Shown in pieces: positions 42,101 through 53,771 of a stretch of 64,000 nucleotides of DNA. Numbering within the stretch: position 1 is the first letter of the stretch; the number at the start of each line of letters is the position of its first letter. A program made the translations under genes and the position numbers. The notes beneath the pieces are model-generated. The model saw only the letters and a list, made by a program, of their open reading frames with translations. It had not been told where the DNA came from and ran no database searches. The stretch spans positions 1,674,001 to 1,738,000 of the forward strand of contig NZ_CP044344.1 of NCBI RefSeq assembly GCF_008761635.1, read 5' to 3'. The stretch comes from Nocardioides cynanchi (GTDB taxonomy: Bacteria; Actinomycetota; Actinomycetes; Propionibacteriales; Nocardioidaceae).

Positions 42101-42535
42101 CAGGGCCCTCGCCCCGGCCAGGAGCTCGTCCGCCGACAGGGCCGGCGGGCCGTGCCCGGAGAGCAGCCGGAGGCGCCGGTGCTGCTCGTCGACGACCCGC
42201 TCGAAGCGCTCCGCGTCGAGGGCACCCGCCGCCAGTCGCAGGGCGTAGCCAGGCGCGGCTGTGACCAGGACCGTGGCCGGGGCACGCCGCTGCCGGGTCG
42301 GCTCCAGGACCCGCCGCAGGCCGCTGACGTAGGCCTGCAGCGTCCCGGCGACGCCGGCCGGCGGCGCGTCCCCCCACAGCAGGTCGACGATCACGTCGAC
42401 AGCGACCGGCCGGCCGGCCGACAGCGCCAGCGCGGCGATCAGGGCGCGCTGCTTCGGCGTCCCGAGGTCGATCGCCCGCGCGTCGATCCGGGCGACGACC
42501 GGACCGAGGACCCCCACCTCCACGACGCGCAGCAT
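39191..42535 (-). CDS. AfsR/SARP-type regulator with AAA ATPase and TPR region
   Basis: A 1114-residue signal-integrating regulator. Domains: OmpR-like winged helix (about 1-98; DLGTPKQRALIAALALSAGRPVAVDVIVDLLWGD), bacterial transcriptional activation domain (105-255; ERLWGLRALALTRAGRQADALQVLREVRDVL), a proline-rich linker, AAA ATPase (about 300-560; Walker A GEPGIGKS 331-338; Walker B VLVVLDDLHWAD) and a C-terminal TPR-like helical region to the end. SARP proteins activate genes by binding direct repeats spaced 11 bp. Exactly such repeats lie at 42560-42589, between this gene and the divergent FAD oxidase. ATG 42535 opens the winged helix; an upstream extension crosses those repeats and was rejected. 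Confidence 0.92.
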   Translation of the reverse strand: MLRVVEVGVLGPVVARIDARAIDLGTPKQRALIAALALSAGRPVAVDVIVDLLWGDAPPAGVAGTLQAYVSGLRRVLEPTRQRRAPATVLVTAAPGYALRLAAGALDAERFERVVDEQHRRLRLLSGHGPPALSADELLAGARALEEALGLWRGTPYAELEDAPRAVAERTRLEELRLVAREDLAVAELALGRHATVAADLEAMTAEHPLRERLWGLRALALTRAGRQADALQVLREVRDVLDDELGIEPGAELRDLQTAVLRQDPSLEWVPPPSRPGTPFVAARTEPETPPSAPSGADWPMLGRAADLAALCEAWDRARAGTPDYAVLIGEPGIGKSRLAAELVAEARRTGARICVGRCSQDDGAPPLWPWASVLEALGGHLPESREEVDRDEFAAFERIARFVRDAAREEPVLVVLDDLHWADTCSLRVLRLLLETADTGRLMVLVTWRDSPEPTGTLADVAEALARRHAVRRRLVGLEPDAVGEVFATVAHNRPTPDQAKALQERTDGNPFYVVEYARLAGERADLARLLAEERPPDGVQEVLVRRLARLPESTVGALRTAAVIGRRFDAPTLALATGIDPDDLLDVVEPAEAAGLVRDVGVDRFAFAHALVRDTLAAGLTTTRRARVHSRVAEALEGRPERATERALHWRSAGPSYAGRAWRAAVDAAELARRRYAHEKAAELLRGALDTMADDPAATPRDRYDVLMQLIDAYRWAALWTELTGAVAEAVAVGESLGDVELTARAAVATTQGTLWQSAAPGQVHHEIVAALRRSLDRLPQTDDPLRCRVLLGLANELYYGAPYDERRALVDEALAMARRLDDDALLLDACQIAFSSLWRADTARERLGLAEESLLLAERLGNERAHVVSACLRAVAFGELGRPAEMFRAAEVARAAAERLRIPYGLLVIDNLLLPWLAMAGRFDDCAATFERIKALDAQISLDQSEAATAGAFVVVATWRGEAGEAAAILQSMEGGPFPVTATIVSTLWRGGQEDAARAHYAAHDVDLSPEDWFSLLNWGMAADVSLHLDDPVLADTAYARLLPHAGASCCAGSGNHTGPVDLFLALAAAARGDQGLAARHADDAERLCAEWQIPLAAQWLREQRVRYSF

Positions 42536-42559
42536 AGGCAAGTCCCACGCGATGGTCAC

Positions 42560-42589
42560 GCTCCAAGTCGGCTCCAAGTCGGCTCCAAG
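42560..42589 (+). promoter_or_regulatory. SARP-box candidate: three GCTCCAAG repeats at 11-bp spacing
   Basis: GCTCCAAG occurs at 42560-42567, 42571-42578 and 42582-42589, each exactly 11 bp after the last, so they lie on one face of the helix. A weak -10-like CAACCT (42600-42605) follows the last repeat at 10 bp, close to the short spacing used by SARP activators. The target would be the oxidase gene at 42646. Confidence 0.7.
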
Positions 42590-42645
42590 AGGTCCGGGAC
42601 AACCTCGTCCCGACATCAACGACACCGAACAAGGAGCACCACCCC

Positions 42646-44049
42646 ATGTCCATCGACTTCATCGACACCGACTCGCGACTCGGCCTCCCCGCCGACCGGG
42701 TCTCCTTCCCCGGCGACGCGTCGTACGACGTCCAGCGGATGCCGTGGAACGTCGCCATCGACCAGTGCCCGGCCGCCGTGGCCGTCCCCCGCAACGCGGA
42801 CGAGGTCTCCGCGGTGGTCCGCGCGGCCGCCGCCGCAGGTCTCCGCGTCGCCCCGCAGAGCACCGGCCACAACGCCGGTCCCCTCGCCGCCCGGGGGCTC
42901 GACGACGTGGTCGTCGTCCGCACGTCGTCCATGAGCTCCGCGGTCTCCGACCCGGCCCGCGGGATCGTCCGGGTCGAGGGCGGCACGATCTGGGAGCCCG
43001 CCGTCGACGCGGCCGCGGCGCACGGCCGGGCCGTGCTGCACGGCTCCTCCCCCGACGTCGGCATCGCCGGCTACTCGCTCGGGGGCGGGATCGGCTGGTA
43101 CGCCCGCAAGCTGGGCCTGGCCGCCAACAGCCTGACCGCCGTCGAGCTCGTGATCGGCGACGGCACGCTGGTGCGGGCCAGCGCCGAGGAGAACGCCGCC
43201 CTGTTCTGGGCGCTGCGGGGCGGCGGTGGCAGCTTCGGCGTGGTCACCGCGCTGGAGTTCCGCAGCTACCCTGTCGAGACGGCGTACGCCGGCATGCTGA
43301 TGTGGGACGTCGCCGACGCCGAGCCCGTGCTGCGTGAGTGGAGCCAGTGGGCCCCGACCGCGCCGGACGAGATCAGCACGTCGTTCCGCATCCTGCGCCT
43401 GCCGCCGATGCCCGACCTGCCGCCGTTCCTCCAGGGCCGCTCGGTCGTCGTCGTGGACGGCGCGGTGCTGGGCTCGGACGACGAGGGTGCGTCGCTGCTG
43501 CGCGGCCTGCGCTCGCTGCGGCCCGAGCTGGACACGTTCGGCCGGGTGCCCGCATCATCCCTGGTGCGGCTGCACATGGACCCGGAGGGCCCGTCGCCCT
43601 TCGTGTCCGACTCGGAGATGCTCGGCTCGCTGCCCGAGGCAGGGGTGTCGGCGTTCCTGGAGGCCGTGGGCCCGGACGCCACCACCTCGTTGCTCCTGGC
43701 CGAGCTGCGTCAGCTCGGGGGCGCGCTGGCCCGTCCGCACGGGGGCGGTGGGGTGCTCTCGCACCTCGAGGGCGAGTACGTCGCGTTCGGGGGCGCCATC
43801 GCCGCCACCCCGGAGATGGGTGAGCACGGGTACGCCGACGCGCAGCGCTTCACCGCGGCGCTCGCGCCGTGGACCAACGGCCGGAAGTACCTCAACTTCG
43901 CCGAGACCCCGGTCGAGGTGGAGAGGGCCTACCCGGACGGCGTGTGGCGTCAGCTGGCCGGGATCCGGGCCGCGGTCGACCCGCACGGCACGTTCGCCGC
44001 CAACCACCCGGTGCCGCGCCTGTTCGAGGACGGTCGCGCCCAGGCCTGA
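42646..44049 (+). CDS. FAD-linked oxidase (berberine bridge enzyme/VAO family)
   Basis: A 467-residue oxidase. The FAD_binding_4 domain (about 40-180) has [31 protein letters not shown], where the His in STGHN is the usual site of covalent 8-alpha FAD attachment, then GYSLGGGIGWYARKLGLAANSLTAVELVIGDG and LFWALRGGGGSFGVVTALEF. The C-terminal BBE-like part ends YLNFAETPVEVERAYPD...RAAVDPHGTFAANHPV. The second flavin-linking Cys of bicovalent members is not obvious. Such enzymes oxidise alcohols, sugars or secondary metabolites with oxygen. An AAGGAG site precedes ATG 42646. Control by the divergent SARP regulator is likely. Confidence 0.9.
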   Translation: MSIDFIDTDSRLGLPADRVSFPGDASYDVQRMPWNVAIDQCPAAVAVPRNADEVSAVVRAAAAAGLRVAPQSTGHNAGPLAARGLDDVVVVRTSSMSSAVSDPARGIVRVEGGTIWEPAVDAAAAHGRAVLHGSSPDVGIAGYSLGGGIGWYARKLGLAANSLTAVELVIGDGTLVRASAEENAALFWALRGGGGSFGVVTALEFRSYPVETAYAGMLMWDVADAEPVLREWSQWAPTAPDEISTSFRILRLPPMPDLPPFLQGRSVVVVDGAVLGSDDEGASLLRGLRSLRPELDTFGRVPASSLVRLHMDPEGPSPFVSDSEMLGSLPEAGVSAFLEAVGPDATTSLLLAELRQLGGALARPHGGGGVLSHLEGEYVAFGGAIAATPEMGEHGYADAQRFTAALAPWTNGRKYLNFAETPVEVERAYPDGVWRQLAGIRAAVDPHGTFAANHPVPRLFEDGRAQA

Positions 44050-44080
44050 GGCGAGCACCATGCGGCGTCACACCGAGGCG

Positions 44081-44109
44081 CCCGGCCGGTCACTCGGTGA
44101 CCGGCCGGG
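44081..44109. terminator. Bidirectional terminator hairpin
   Basis: Arms CCCGGCCGGTCAC (44081-44093) and GTGACCGGCCGGG (44097-44109) pair perfectly around TCG, between the convergent FAD oxidase and MFS genes. The MFS stop codon is inside the stem. Confidence 0.75.
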
Positions 44110-45256
44110 TGCCGGGCCGGCGGACCGACAACGACAGGACGGCGGCCGGGACCATCGCGGCCGCGACGACCAGCAGCGAGTCGAGCGTGCCGACGTGGTC
44201 ACCCACGAACCCGAGCAACGGCGGTCCGCCCAGGAACGCGCCGTACCCGATGGTGGAGATGACGCTGACCCGGCGAGCGGCTCGCAGCGGGTCGTCGGCG
44301 CCGGCGCTCATGCCGACCGGGAAGCCGAGCGCGGCCCCGAAGCCCCACAGCACGATCCCGAGGACCGCGAGCACCGCCAGCCCGGACCAGACCACGACCA
44401 GGATGCCGACCAGGGCGGCCAGCGACGATGCCAGCAGGACGCGGGTCCGGCCGAAGCGGTCGAGCGCCGGCGGCCCGCCGAGCCGGCCGGCGGTCATGCT
44501 GGCGACGAACAGGGCGAAGCCGAGGACGCCGACCCAGTGCGGAGCGCCGTACCCGTCGACCAGCCCGAGGGCCAGCCAGTCGTTCGCCGAGCCCTCCGCG
44601 AGGGCGAAGCCGAGCACCATCAGGCCCACGGCCAGGGTCCGCGGCTCCAGCCAGGCCGACCCCTGCGACGGCGCCGGCGTCGGCTCGTCGGGAGACCCCG
44701 AGGGGAAGGACCTGGACCGCAGGACGGCGACGCTCACCCCCGCAGCCGGCACCAGGGCGAAGTGCACCGGCAGCGGCAGGTTCACGGCCGCCGCCATCGC
44801 ACCCAGGCCGGCGCCGGTGAAGGTGCCCAGGCTCCAGCCCGCGTGGAACCGCGGCATGATGCTGCGGCCCAGGAGCCGCTCCACGAACGCACCCTCGACG
44901 TTCATCCCGACGTCCCAGATGCCGGTGCCGAAGCCGTCCACGCACAGGCCGACCGCCGCCAGCGGAACCGAGCCGAGGGCGGCGCCGACACCGGCGACGG
45001 TCAGTCCGGTCAGCACCATGGCCGCGCCGAGCCGGACCACGGCGTCGGCACCGAAGCGCTCGATCAGGTGGCCACTGGTGGGCATCCCGATCATCGAGCC
45101 GAAGGCGATCGAGAGCAGGAGGAGTCCCAGACCTCCGTTGGACAGCTCCAGCGAGGAGCGGAGGTCGGGCACCCGCGAGGCCATGGTGGCGAAGCAGAGG
45201 CCGTTCATCGCGAACACGACCGCTACTGCCGTCCGGGCGCGCTCCGGATCCGTCAC
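44090..45256 (-). CDS. MFS transporter, YbjJ-like
   Basis: A 388-residue carrier with 12 predicted membrane segments. The first reads VAVVFAMNGLCFATMASRVPDLRSSLELSNGGLGLLLL, then PTSGHLIERFGADAVVRLG (motif A-like) and GTGIWDVGMNVEGAFVERLLGRSIMPRFHAGWSLGTFTGAGLGA, which is the signature of the YbjJ/inner-membrane MFS group with homologues thought to move sugars or other small metabolites. The substrate is not deducible. ATG 45256 overlaps the stop of the DUF2550 gene by four bases, so it is read from that unit even though its function is probably unrelated. Confidence 0.9.
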   Translation of the reverse strand: MTDPERARTAVAVVFAMNGLCFATMASRVPDLRSSLELSNGGLGLLLLSIAFGSMIGMPTSGHLIERFGADAVVRLGAAMVLTGLTVAGVGAALGSVPLAAVGLCVDGFGTGIWDVGMNVEGAFVERLLGRSIMPRFHAGWSLGTFTGAGLGAMAAAVNLPLPVHFALVPAAGVSVAVLRSRSFPSGSPDEPTPAPSQGSAWLEPRTLAVGLMVLGFALAEGSANDWLALGLVDGYGAPHWVGVLGFALFVASMTAGRLGGPPALDRFGRTRVLLASSLAALVGILVVVWSGLAVLAVLGIVLWGFGAALGFPVGMSAGADDPLRAARRVSVISTIGYGAFLGGPPLLGFVGDHVGTLDSLLVVAAAMVPAAVLSLSVRRPGTRPVTE

Positions 45257-45690
45257 AGGTGCTGGGCGCCGGGAGGTGCACCCTCGAGCCAGGACTGGAA
45301 GCCCATCAGGGAGGACGGCCCGAGCGCCAGCTCCACCGCACCCGCCGGGGTCTCGCAGCGGATGATCACGTGGCCCGGGTAGAGCGACATCTGCTCGCTC
45401 CGCTCGGGCTCACGGCGGTCGACGTACGTCAGGGTGCTGCGCTGCCAGATCCGCTTGGGACGTGGCGACAGCGAGAAGATCCGGAACCACTCCAGGGTGT
45501 CACCGGCGTACCGGCCGACGCCGAGCAGCCAACCACCGCCCGACTCGGAGGACCGGGCGCGGAAGCTGACCTCGAAGGTGCCGCCGTTCCGCGTGAGCCA
45601 GCGACGCCGCACGATCAGGGCGATGCCGAGCAGCAGGACGAGCACGAGCACGCCGGCGGCTGACTCCAGCAGCCACTCCCAGATCGGCAT
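45253..45690 (-). CDS. DUF2550 family membrane protein
   Basis: A 145-residue protein with one N-terminal membrane segment (about 8-27, [18 protein letters not shown]), an RRRWL stop-transfer and a soluble domain (GGTFEVSFRA, GWLLGVGRYAGDTLEWFRIFSLSPRPKRIWQR). DUF2550 proteins follow atpC in most actinobacteria; the same gene is next to the ATP synthase operon in mycobacteria. Function is unknown, and the conserved position suggests a link to ATP synthase or only an old operon order. It lies 39 bases after atpC on the same strand. Confidence 0.88.
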   Translation of the reverse strand: MPIWEWLLESAAGVLVLVLLLGIALIVRRRWLTRNGGTFEVSFRARSSESGGGWLLGVGRYAGDTLEWFRIFSLSPRPKRIWQRSTLTYVDRREPERSEQMSLYPGHVIIRCETPAGAVELALGPSSLMGFQSWLEGAPPGAQHL

Positions 45691-45729
45691 GCACTCCCCC
45701 GTCGCGGTCAGAGCCGGTACGGCGCGCGG

Positions 45730-46062
45730 TCAGGCGTCGCCTTCCAGCGCCGCCTTGCGCTCGTCCATGAGCCGCTTGGCCTCGTCGAAGTTGCTCTCGT
45801 GGGACAGCTCGGCGTACTCGCACAGCAACCGTACGTGGTTGTCGGCCACCGAGATGAAGCCGCCGTCGACGGCCGCCACCCAGTGACCGTCGTCCACCGT
45901 GCGGACGTCGACCTGGCCGGCCGCGAGCACCGACATCACCGGCTGGTGGTCGGCCATGATCCCGATCTCGCCGGCGAGGGTGCGCGCGTTGACGACCGTC
46001 GCCTCGCCGGACCACACCTCGCGGTCGGCGGCGACGAGAGAGACCTGCATCGTCTTGGCCAT
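45730..46062 (-). CDS. atpC: ATP synthase epsilon subunit
   Basis: A 110-residue epsilon subunit, part of the central stalk and an intrinsic brake on ATP hydrolysis. It has the N-terminal beta sandwich (QVSLVAADREVWSGEATVVNARTLAGEIGIMADHQPVMSVLAAGQVDV) and GGFISVADNHVRLLCEYAE. The C-terminal helical part is short (LSHESNFDEAKRLMDERKAALEGDA): one helix-hairpin fragment rather than the full two helices, as in other actinobacteria. It is the last F1 gene of the operon; a repeat-like sequence containing GAAGGAG occupies the 37-base gap after atpD. Confidence 0.95.
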   Translation of the reverse strand: MAKTMQVSLVAADREVWSGEATVVNARTLAGEIGIMADHQPVMSVLAAGQVDVRTVDDGHWVAAVDGGFISVADNHVRLLCEYAELSHESNFDEAKRLMDERKAALEGDA

Positions 46063-46099
46063 CAGCGCACCTCGCTCCTTCGCTCGATCAGCTCGTCGG

Positions 46100-47581
<1,482 letters not shown>

Positions 47582-47613
47582 TCAGCGTCTCTGGTCTGGT
47601 CGATCGTGCGAGG

Positions 47614-48528
47614 TCAGTCGCTGGCGGCGTTCGCGTCGGCGAGCGCGTTCACGCCACCGACGATCTCGCTGATTTCCTGGGTGATGCCCGCCTGCCGAGC
47701 CTGGTTGGCGATGCGGGTGTACTTCTTGATCAGCTCTTCGGCGTTGTCGGTCGCGGACTTCATCGCCCGCTGGCGGGCCGCGAGCTCTGAGGCCGAGGCC
47801 TGGAGCAGGGCGAAGAAGATCCGGCTCTGCACGTACTTCGGCAGCAGCGCGTTGAGCACCTCCTGGGCCGACGGCTCGAACTCGTAGAGCGGGAGCACCT
47901 CGTCCTTGGCCGGCGCCTCGTCGCTCTCGACGATCTCCATGGGCAGCATCCGCACCGAGTGCGGCTCCTGCACCAGCATCGATCGGAACTGCGTGTAGAC
48001 GAGGTGGACCTCGTCGACCTTGTCGGCGTCGCCCTCGTCGAGGGTGAACGCCTCGATCAGGGACTCACCGATCTCCCGGGCGTTCTCGTAGCGCGGCTGG
48101 TCGGAGAACCCGGTCCAGGTCTGCGCCACGGGGCGGCCGCGGAACCGGTAGTAGGCCTCACCCTTGCGTCCGGAGATGTAGGTGACGACCTCCTTGCCCT
48201 CCTCCCGCAGTCGCTCGGCCAGCCGCTCGGACTCCTTGAGCACGCTCGAGGAGTAGGCGCCGGCCAGACCGCGGTCGCTGGTCACGATCAGCACGGCAGC
48301 CCGGCGCGGGTTCTCCGGCTCGGTGGTCAGCGGGTGGTCGACGTTGGAGTAGGTCACCAGGGCCTGGACCGCCCGGGTCAGCTCGCGGGCGTACGGCGCG
48401 GCCTGCTGAGCCCGCTGCTGCGCCTTGATGATCCGGGACGCAGCGATGAGCTCCATGGCGCGGGTGATCTTCTTGGTCGACTCGACCGACTTGATCCGGG
48501 CGCGGTACTCACGCAGCGATACGGCCAT
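47614..48528 (-). CDS. atpG: ATP synthase gamma subunit
   Basis: A 304-residue rotor-shaft subunit. It starts [44 protein letters not shown], the N-terminal coiled-coil helix, and ends [38 protein letters not shown], the C-terminal helix that turns inside the F1 ring. The middle holds the Rossmann-like domain [20 protein letters not shown] with a charged insertion ([12 protein letters not shown]...[18 protein letters not shown]) typical of actinobacteria. It starts 3 bases after atpA. Confidence 0.97.
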   Translation of the reverse strand: MAVSLREYRARIKSVESTKKITRAMELIAASRIIKAQQRAQQAAPYARELTRAVQALVTYSNVDHPLTTEPENPRRAAVLIVTSDRGLAGAYSSSVLKESERLAERLREEGKEVVTYISGRKGEAYYRFRGRPVAQTWTGFSDQPRYENAREIGESLIEAFTLDEGDADKVDEVHLVYTQFRSMLVQEPHSVRMLPMEIVESDEAPAKDEVLPLYEFEPSAQEVLNALLPKYVQSRIFFALLQASASELAARQRAMKSATDNAEELIKKYTRIANQARQAGITQEISEIVGGVNALADANAASD

Positions 48529-48531
48529 GTG

Positions 48532-50175
48532 TCAGCCCTTCTTCTGCTTGACGATCTGCTCCTGCTCGAGCTCGTCGTCCTCGACCGGGTCGACCTTGGC
48601 CTCGGTGCCGACCTTGATCGAGTGGCCCTCGGAGGTCTCGAACTGGTCGAGGAACTCGTCGTAGGCGGACTCGAGGTCCTTCTCCGTGCCCTCCTCGAAC
48701 TTCTTCGACTCCGTGATCGTGTCGAGCACGCCTTCGTGCGAGCGCTTCAGGAAGTCGAGGAACTCCTGCTCGAAGCGCAGCACGTCGTCGGTCGGCACCT
48801 TGTCGAGCTTGCCGGAGGTGCCGAGCCACAGCGACGCGGTCATCTGCGCCAGGGGGTACGGCGAGTACTGCGGCTGCTTGAGCAGCGCCATCAGGCGCTG
48901 GCCACGGTCGAGCTGCTGACGCGAGGCGGCGTCGAGGTCGGAGGCGAACATCGCGAACGCCTCCATCGCGCGGAACTGCGCGAGGTCGACCTTGAGCGAA
49001 CCGGTGACCGACTTCATCGCCTTGGTCATGGCGGCACCGCCCACGCGCGAGACCGAGACCCCGACGTCGATGGCCGGGCGCTGGTTGGCCGCGAACAGGT
49101 CGGACTGCAGGAAGATCTGACCGTCGGTGATCGAGATGACGTTGGTCGGGATGTAGGCCGAGACGTCGTTGGCCTTGGTCTCGATGATCGGCAGTCCGGT
49201 CATCGAGCCGGCGCCCATCGCGTCGGAGAGCTTGGCGCAGCGCTCGAGGAGGCGGCTGTGCAGGTAGAACACGTCACCGGGGTAGGCCTCGCGACCGGGC
49301 GGACGGCGCAGCAGCAGCGACACCGCACGGTAGGCCTCGGCCTGCTTGGTGAGGTCGTCGAACACGATCAGGACGTGCTTGCCGTCGTACATCCAGTGCT
49401 GACCGATGGCCGACCCGGTGTAGGGGGCGAGGTACTTGAACCCGGCGCTGTCGGAGGCCGGGGACGCCACGATGGTGGTGTACTCCAGCGCACCGGCCTC
49501 TTCCAGGGCACCGCGGACGGCGGCGATGGTCGAGCCCTTCTGGCCGATCGCGACGTAGATGCAGCGGACCTGCTGGTCGGGGTCGCCGGTCTCCCAGTTC
49601 TGCTTCTGGTTGATGATCGTGTCGATCGCGATCGTGGTCTTGCCGGTCGAGCGGTCACCGATGATCAGCTGGCGCTGGCCGCGACCGATCGGGGTCAGCG
49701 CGTCGATCGCCTTGATGCCGGTGGCCAGCGGCTCGCTCACCGACTGGCGCAGCATCACGCCGGGAGCCTGGAGCTCCAGGGCGCGACGCTCGTCGGACTC
49801 GATCTCGCCCAGACCGTCGATGGGGGTGCCGAGGGGGTCGATGACCCGGCCCATGAACGCGTCGCCGACCGGGACCGAGAGGATCTCGCCGGTACGGCGG
49901 ACCGTCTGGCCCTCCTCGATCTTGTCGTAGTCACCGAGGACGACGACGCCGATCTCGCGGGTGTCGAGGTTCAGGGCGATGCCGAGGGTGCCGTCCTCGA
50001 ACTCCAGCAGCTCGTTGGCCATGGCCGAGGGGAGACCGGCCACGCGGGCGATGCCGTCGGCGCACTGGGCAACCGTGCCGACCTCCTCCTTGCTGGCAGC
50101 CTCGGGCTTGAAGTCCTCGACGTACTTCGTCAGCGCGTCGCGGATCTCCTCCGGACGGATCGTGAGCTCCGTCAT
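48532..50175 (-). CDS. atpA: ATP synthase alpha subunit
   Basis: A 547-residue non-catalytic nucleotide-binding F1 subunit. P-loop [33 protein letters not shown] and [17 protein letters not shown] are present, the last holding the conserved Arg finger region. The C-terminal extension of about 35 residues ([32 protein letters not shown]), acidic and then basic, is a feature of actinobacterial alpha subunits; in mycobacteria the equivalent tail limits ATP hydrolysis. It lies in the operon between atpH and atpG. Confidence 0.97.
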   Translation of the reverse strand: MTELTIRPEEIRDALTKYVEDFKPEAASKEEVGTVAQCADGIARVAGLPSAMANELLEFEDGTLGIALNLDTREIGVVVLGDYDKIEEGQTVRRTGEILSVPVGDAFMGRVIDPLGTPIDGLGEIESDERRALELQAPGVMLRQSVSEPLATGIKAIDALTPIGRGQRQLIIGDRSTGKTTIAIDTIINQKQNWETGDPDQQVRCIYVAIGQKGSTIAAVRGALEEAGALEYTTIVASPASDSAGFKYLAPYTGSAIGQHWMYDGKHVLIVFDDLTKQAEAYRAVSLLLRRPPGREAYPGDVFYLHSRLLERCAKLSDAMGAGSMTGLPIIETKANDVSAYIPTNVISITDGQIFLQSDLFAANQRPAIDVGVSVSRVGGAAMTKAMKSVTGSLKVDLAQFRAMEAFAMFASDLDAASRQQLDRGQRLMALLKQPQYSPYPLAQMTASLWLGTSGKLDKVPTDDVLRFEQEFLDFLKRSHEGVLDTITESKKFEEGTEKDLESAYDEFLDQFETSEGHSIKVGTEAKVDPVEDDELEQEQIVKQKKG

Positions 50176-50235
50176 CTCATCCCTACTCTCTGTGTCTGCT
50201 TGCGAAAATCGTGTGGTGGTCGAACGGGTCGCGAC

Positions 50236-51044
50236 TCAGCCGGCCAGGCGACGACGGGCGTCGTCCAGGCGGCCAGAGATGGTGCCGTCGATGACCTGGT
50301 CGCCGATCTCGACGCGGATGCCGCCGATGACGTCCGGGTCGATGATGACGTTGAGGCGCACCGTGGTGTCGTACTGCTGGTTGAGGATCTCGCCGAGCCG
50401 CCGCTGGTCGGCAGCCGACAACGCCCGGGCGACGCGGACCGTGGCCACGGCCTCGCCCTGGGACTCCGCGGCCACCACGCGATAGGTCGCCAGCGCGGCG
50501 GTCATCGTGCGGTAGGTGCCCGAGAGCGCCTGCTTGGCGAGCGTCACCGTGGCCGGCAGCGCGACGTCGCCGAGCAGCGAGTCGAGCAGCGCGGCCTTGT
50601 CGTCCACCGACCGGCCCGGGTCGGACAGGGCGTCGCGCAGCGCCGGGTCACCGTCGATGATCCGGGCCAGCTGGAACACCTCGTCGGACACCTGGCCCGC
50701 CTTGGCGCCCGCCGAGCGGACCACGGCGATCTCGCTGAGCCGCTCGAGCACGTCGGGCAGGTCGCGCGAGAGCGTCCACCGACGGCCTGCGGCCTCGGTC
50801 AGGAGGTCGAGGGTGCGCTCGTCGAGGCGGTCCTTGAAGACCTGCTGGACCATGCCCTGCTTGGCCTCCGCCGGCAGCGAGGCGTCCGTGGCGAAGCGAC
50901 GCAGGGCAGCCTCGGTCCGGAACAGCCGGCTGACGGTGAACAGCTCGTCGGCGAGGTCCGCCGCCTGGCGCACCCCACCGATCGCGTCGTCCAGCCGCCC
51001 GGTGAGGTCGGTCAGGGCCTCGGCCGAGGCTCCGCGCAGATCCA

Positions 51045-51045
<1 letters not shown>
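50236..51045 (-). CDS. atpH: ATP synthase delta subunit
   Basis: A 269-residue peripheral-stalk subunit, longer than the 175-180 residues of E. coli delta but normal for actinobacteria. The C-terminal part has the OSCP/delta signature RALSAADQRRLGEILNQQYDTTVRLNVIIDPDVIGGIRVEIGDQVIDGTISGRLDDARRRL. The N-terminal half (ALTDLTGRLDDAIGGVRQAADLADELFTVSRLFRTEAALRRF) is the helical bundle that contacts alpha. Its start codon overlaps the atpF stop (TGATG), giving translational coupling. Confidence 0.95.
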
Positions 51046-51578
<533 letters not shown>

Positions 51579-51618
51579 TCAGTCCTGTCTTCCTGCTGGT
51601 TGCGTCGTCGCCCTCGGG

Positions 51619-53245
<1,627 letters not shown>

Positions 53246-53254
53246 GCGACACGC

Positions 53255-53470
53255 TCACTTGAGGACGCTCCGGACCCGGATCCAGAAGCCGACCGAAGCC
53301 GCCAGGATGCCGGCGAAGATGCCGACCAGCGTCCAGACCGGTGAGGTGCCGGCAGCGTGGTCGGCCAGCAGGCCGAGGACGAGGCCGACGACGACCGCAC
53401 CCGCGAGCATCCCGCCGAGGCCTGCGAGGTCGCGACCCCGGAGACTCCGGTCCGGCTGTCCATCGGCCAT
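53255..53470 (-). CDS. AtpZ/AtpI-type small membrane protein
   Basis: A 71-residue protein with two membrane helices (LAGLGGMLAGAVVVGLVLGLLADHAAG and VWTLVGIFAGILAASVGFWIRV). The GLGLGxxLAGxxxxGLxLGxxxD pattern, the GTSPVWTLVGxxxG turn and the position first in the atp operon identify the AtpZ/AtpI family. These proteins assist c-ring assembly or ion transport with AtpI. ATG 53470 lies about 78 bases downstream of the probable operon promoter. Confidence 0.85.
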   Translation of the reverse strand: MADGQPDRSLRGRDLAGLGGMLAGAVVVGLVLGLLADHAAGTSPVWTLVGIFAGILAASVGFWIRVRSVLK

Positions 53471-53771
53471 CCACTCAGGTCGCTCTCACAGGTGTCGGGG
53501 TTGGCTTGCACGGCAACGTCGGCGCGCGCTCCACGGGGCACCGGCGACTGCGCGAAACTATCACAGCGCGAGAGGCCCGCGAATTCGCTGGGAAGGCCGC
53601 ACACCACACCCCGGGAACGGGTCTCCGGGCGTTCGGTCGTCATGGTCGCGGCGGCCGTTTCTGTGGTGGCGTGGGTGGCGTCAGAGGGTCTCGATCGTGC
53701 TTGTGAAAACTAGCACAAGCGGCTCTTGCTCGGCCAAACGGCCCCGTCGTACCGGGCACGACGCACGGCAC
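53471..53771. other. Intergenic region before the atp operon
   Basis: 301 bases without a convincing gene. It holds the candidate atp promoter (53555-53583), an untranslated leader of about 78 bases, and near the wecA-like gene an inverted repeat GCTTGTG/CACAAGC (53699-53705 and 53714-53720) around an A/T-rich loop, unusual in this GC-rich sequence and possibly the end of the upstream transcript or an operator. A short open frame at 53242-53643 on the minus strand overlaps atpZ and has no coding features. Confidence 0.6.
53555..53583 (-). promoter_or_regulatory. Candidate promoter of the ATP synthase operon
   Basis: On the minus strand TTCGCG (complement of 53578-53583), a 17-bp spacer and TAGTTT (complement of 53555-53560) give a sigma-70-like promoter with a good -10 and a weak -35, reading toward atpZ. 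Confidence 0.4.
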
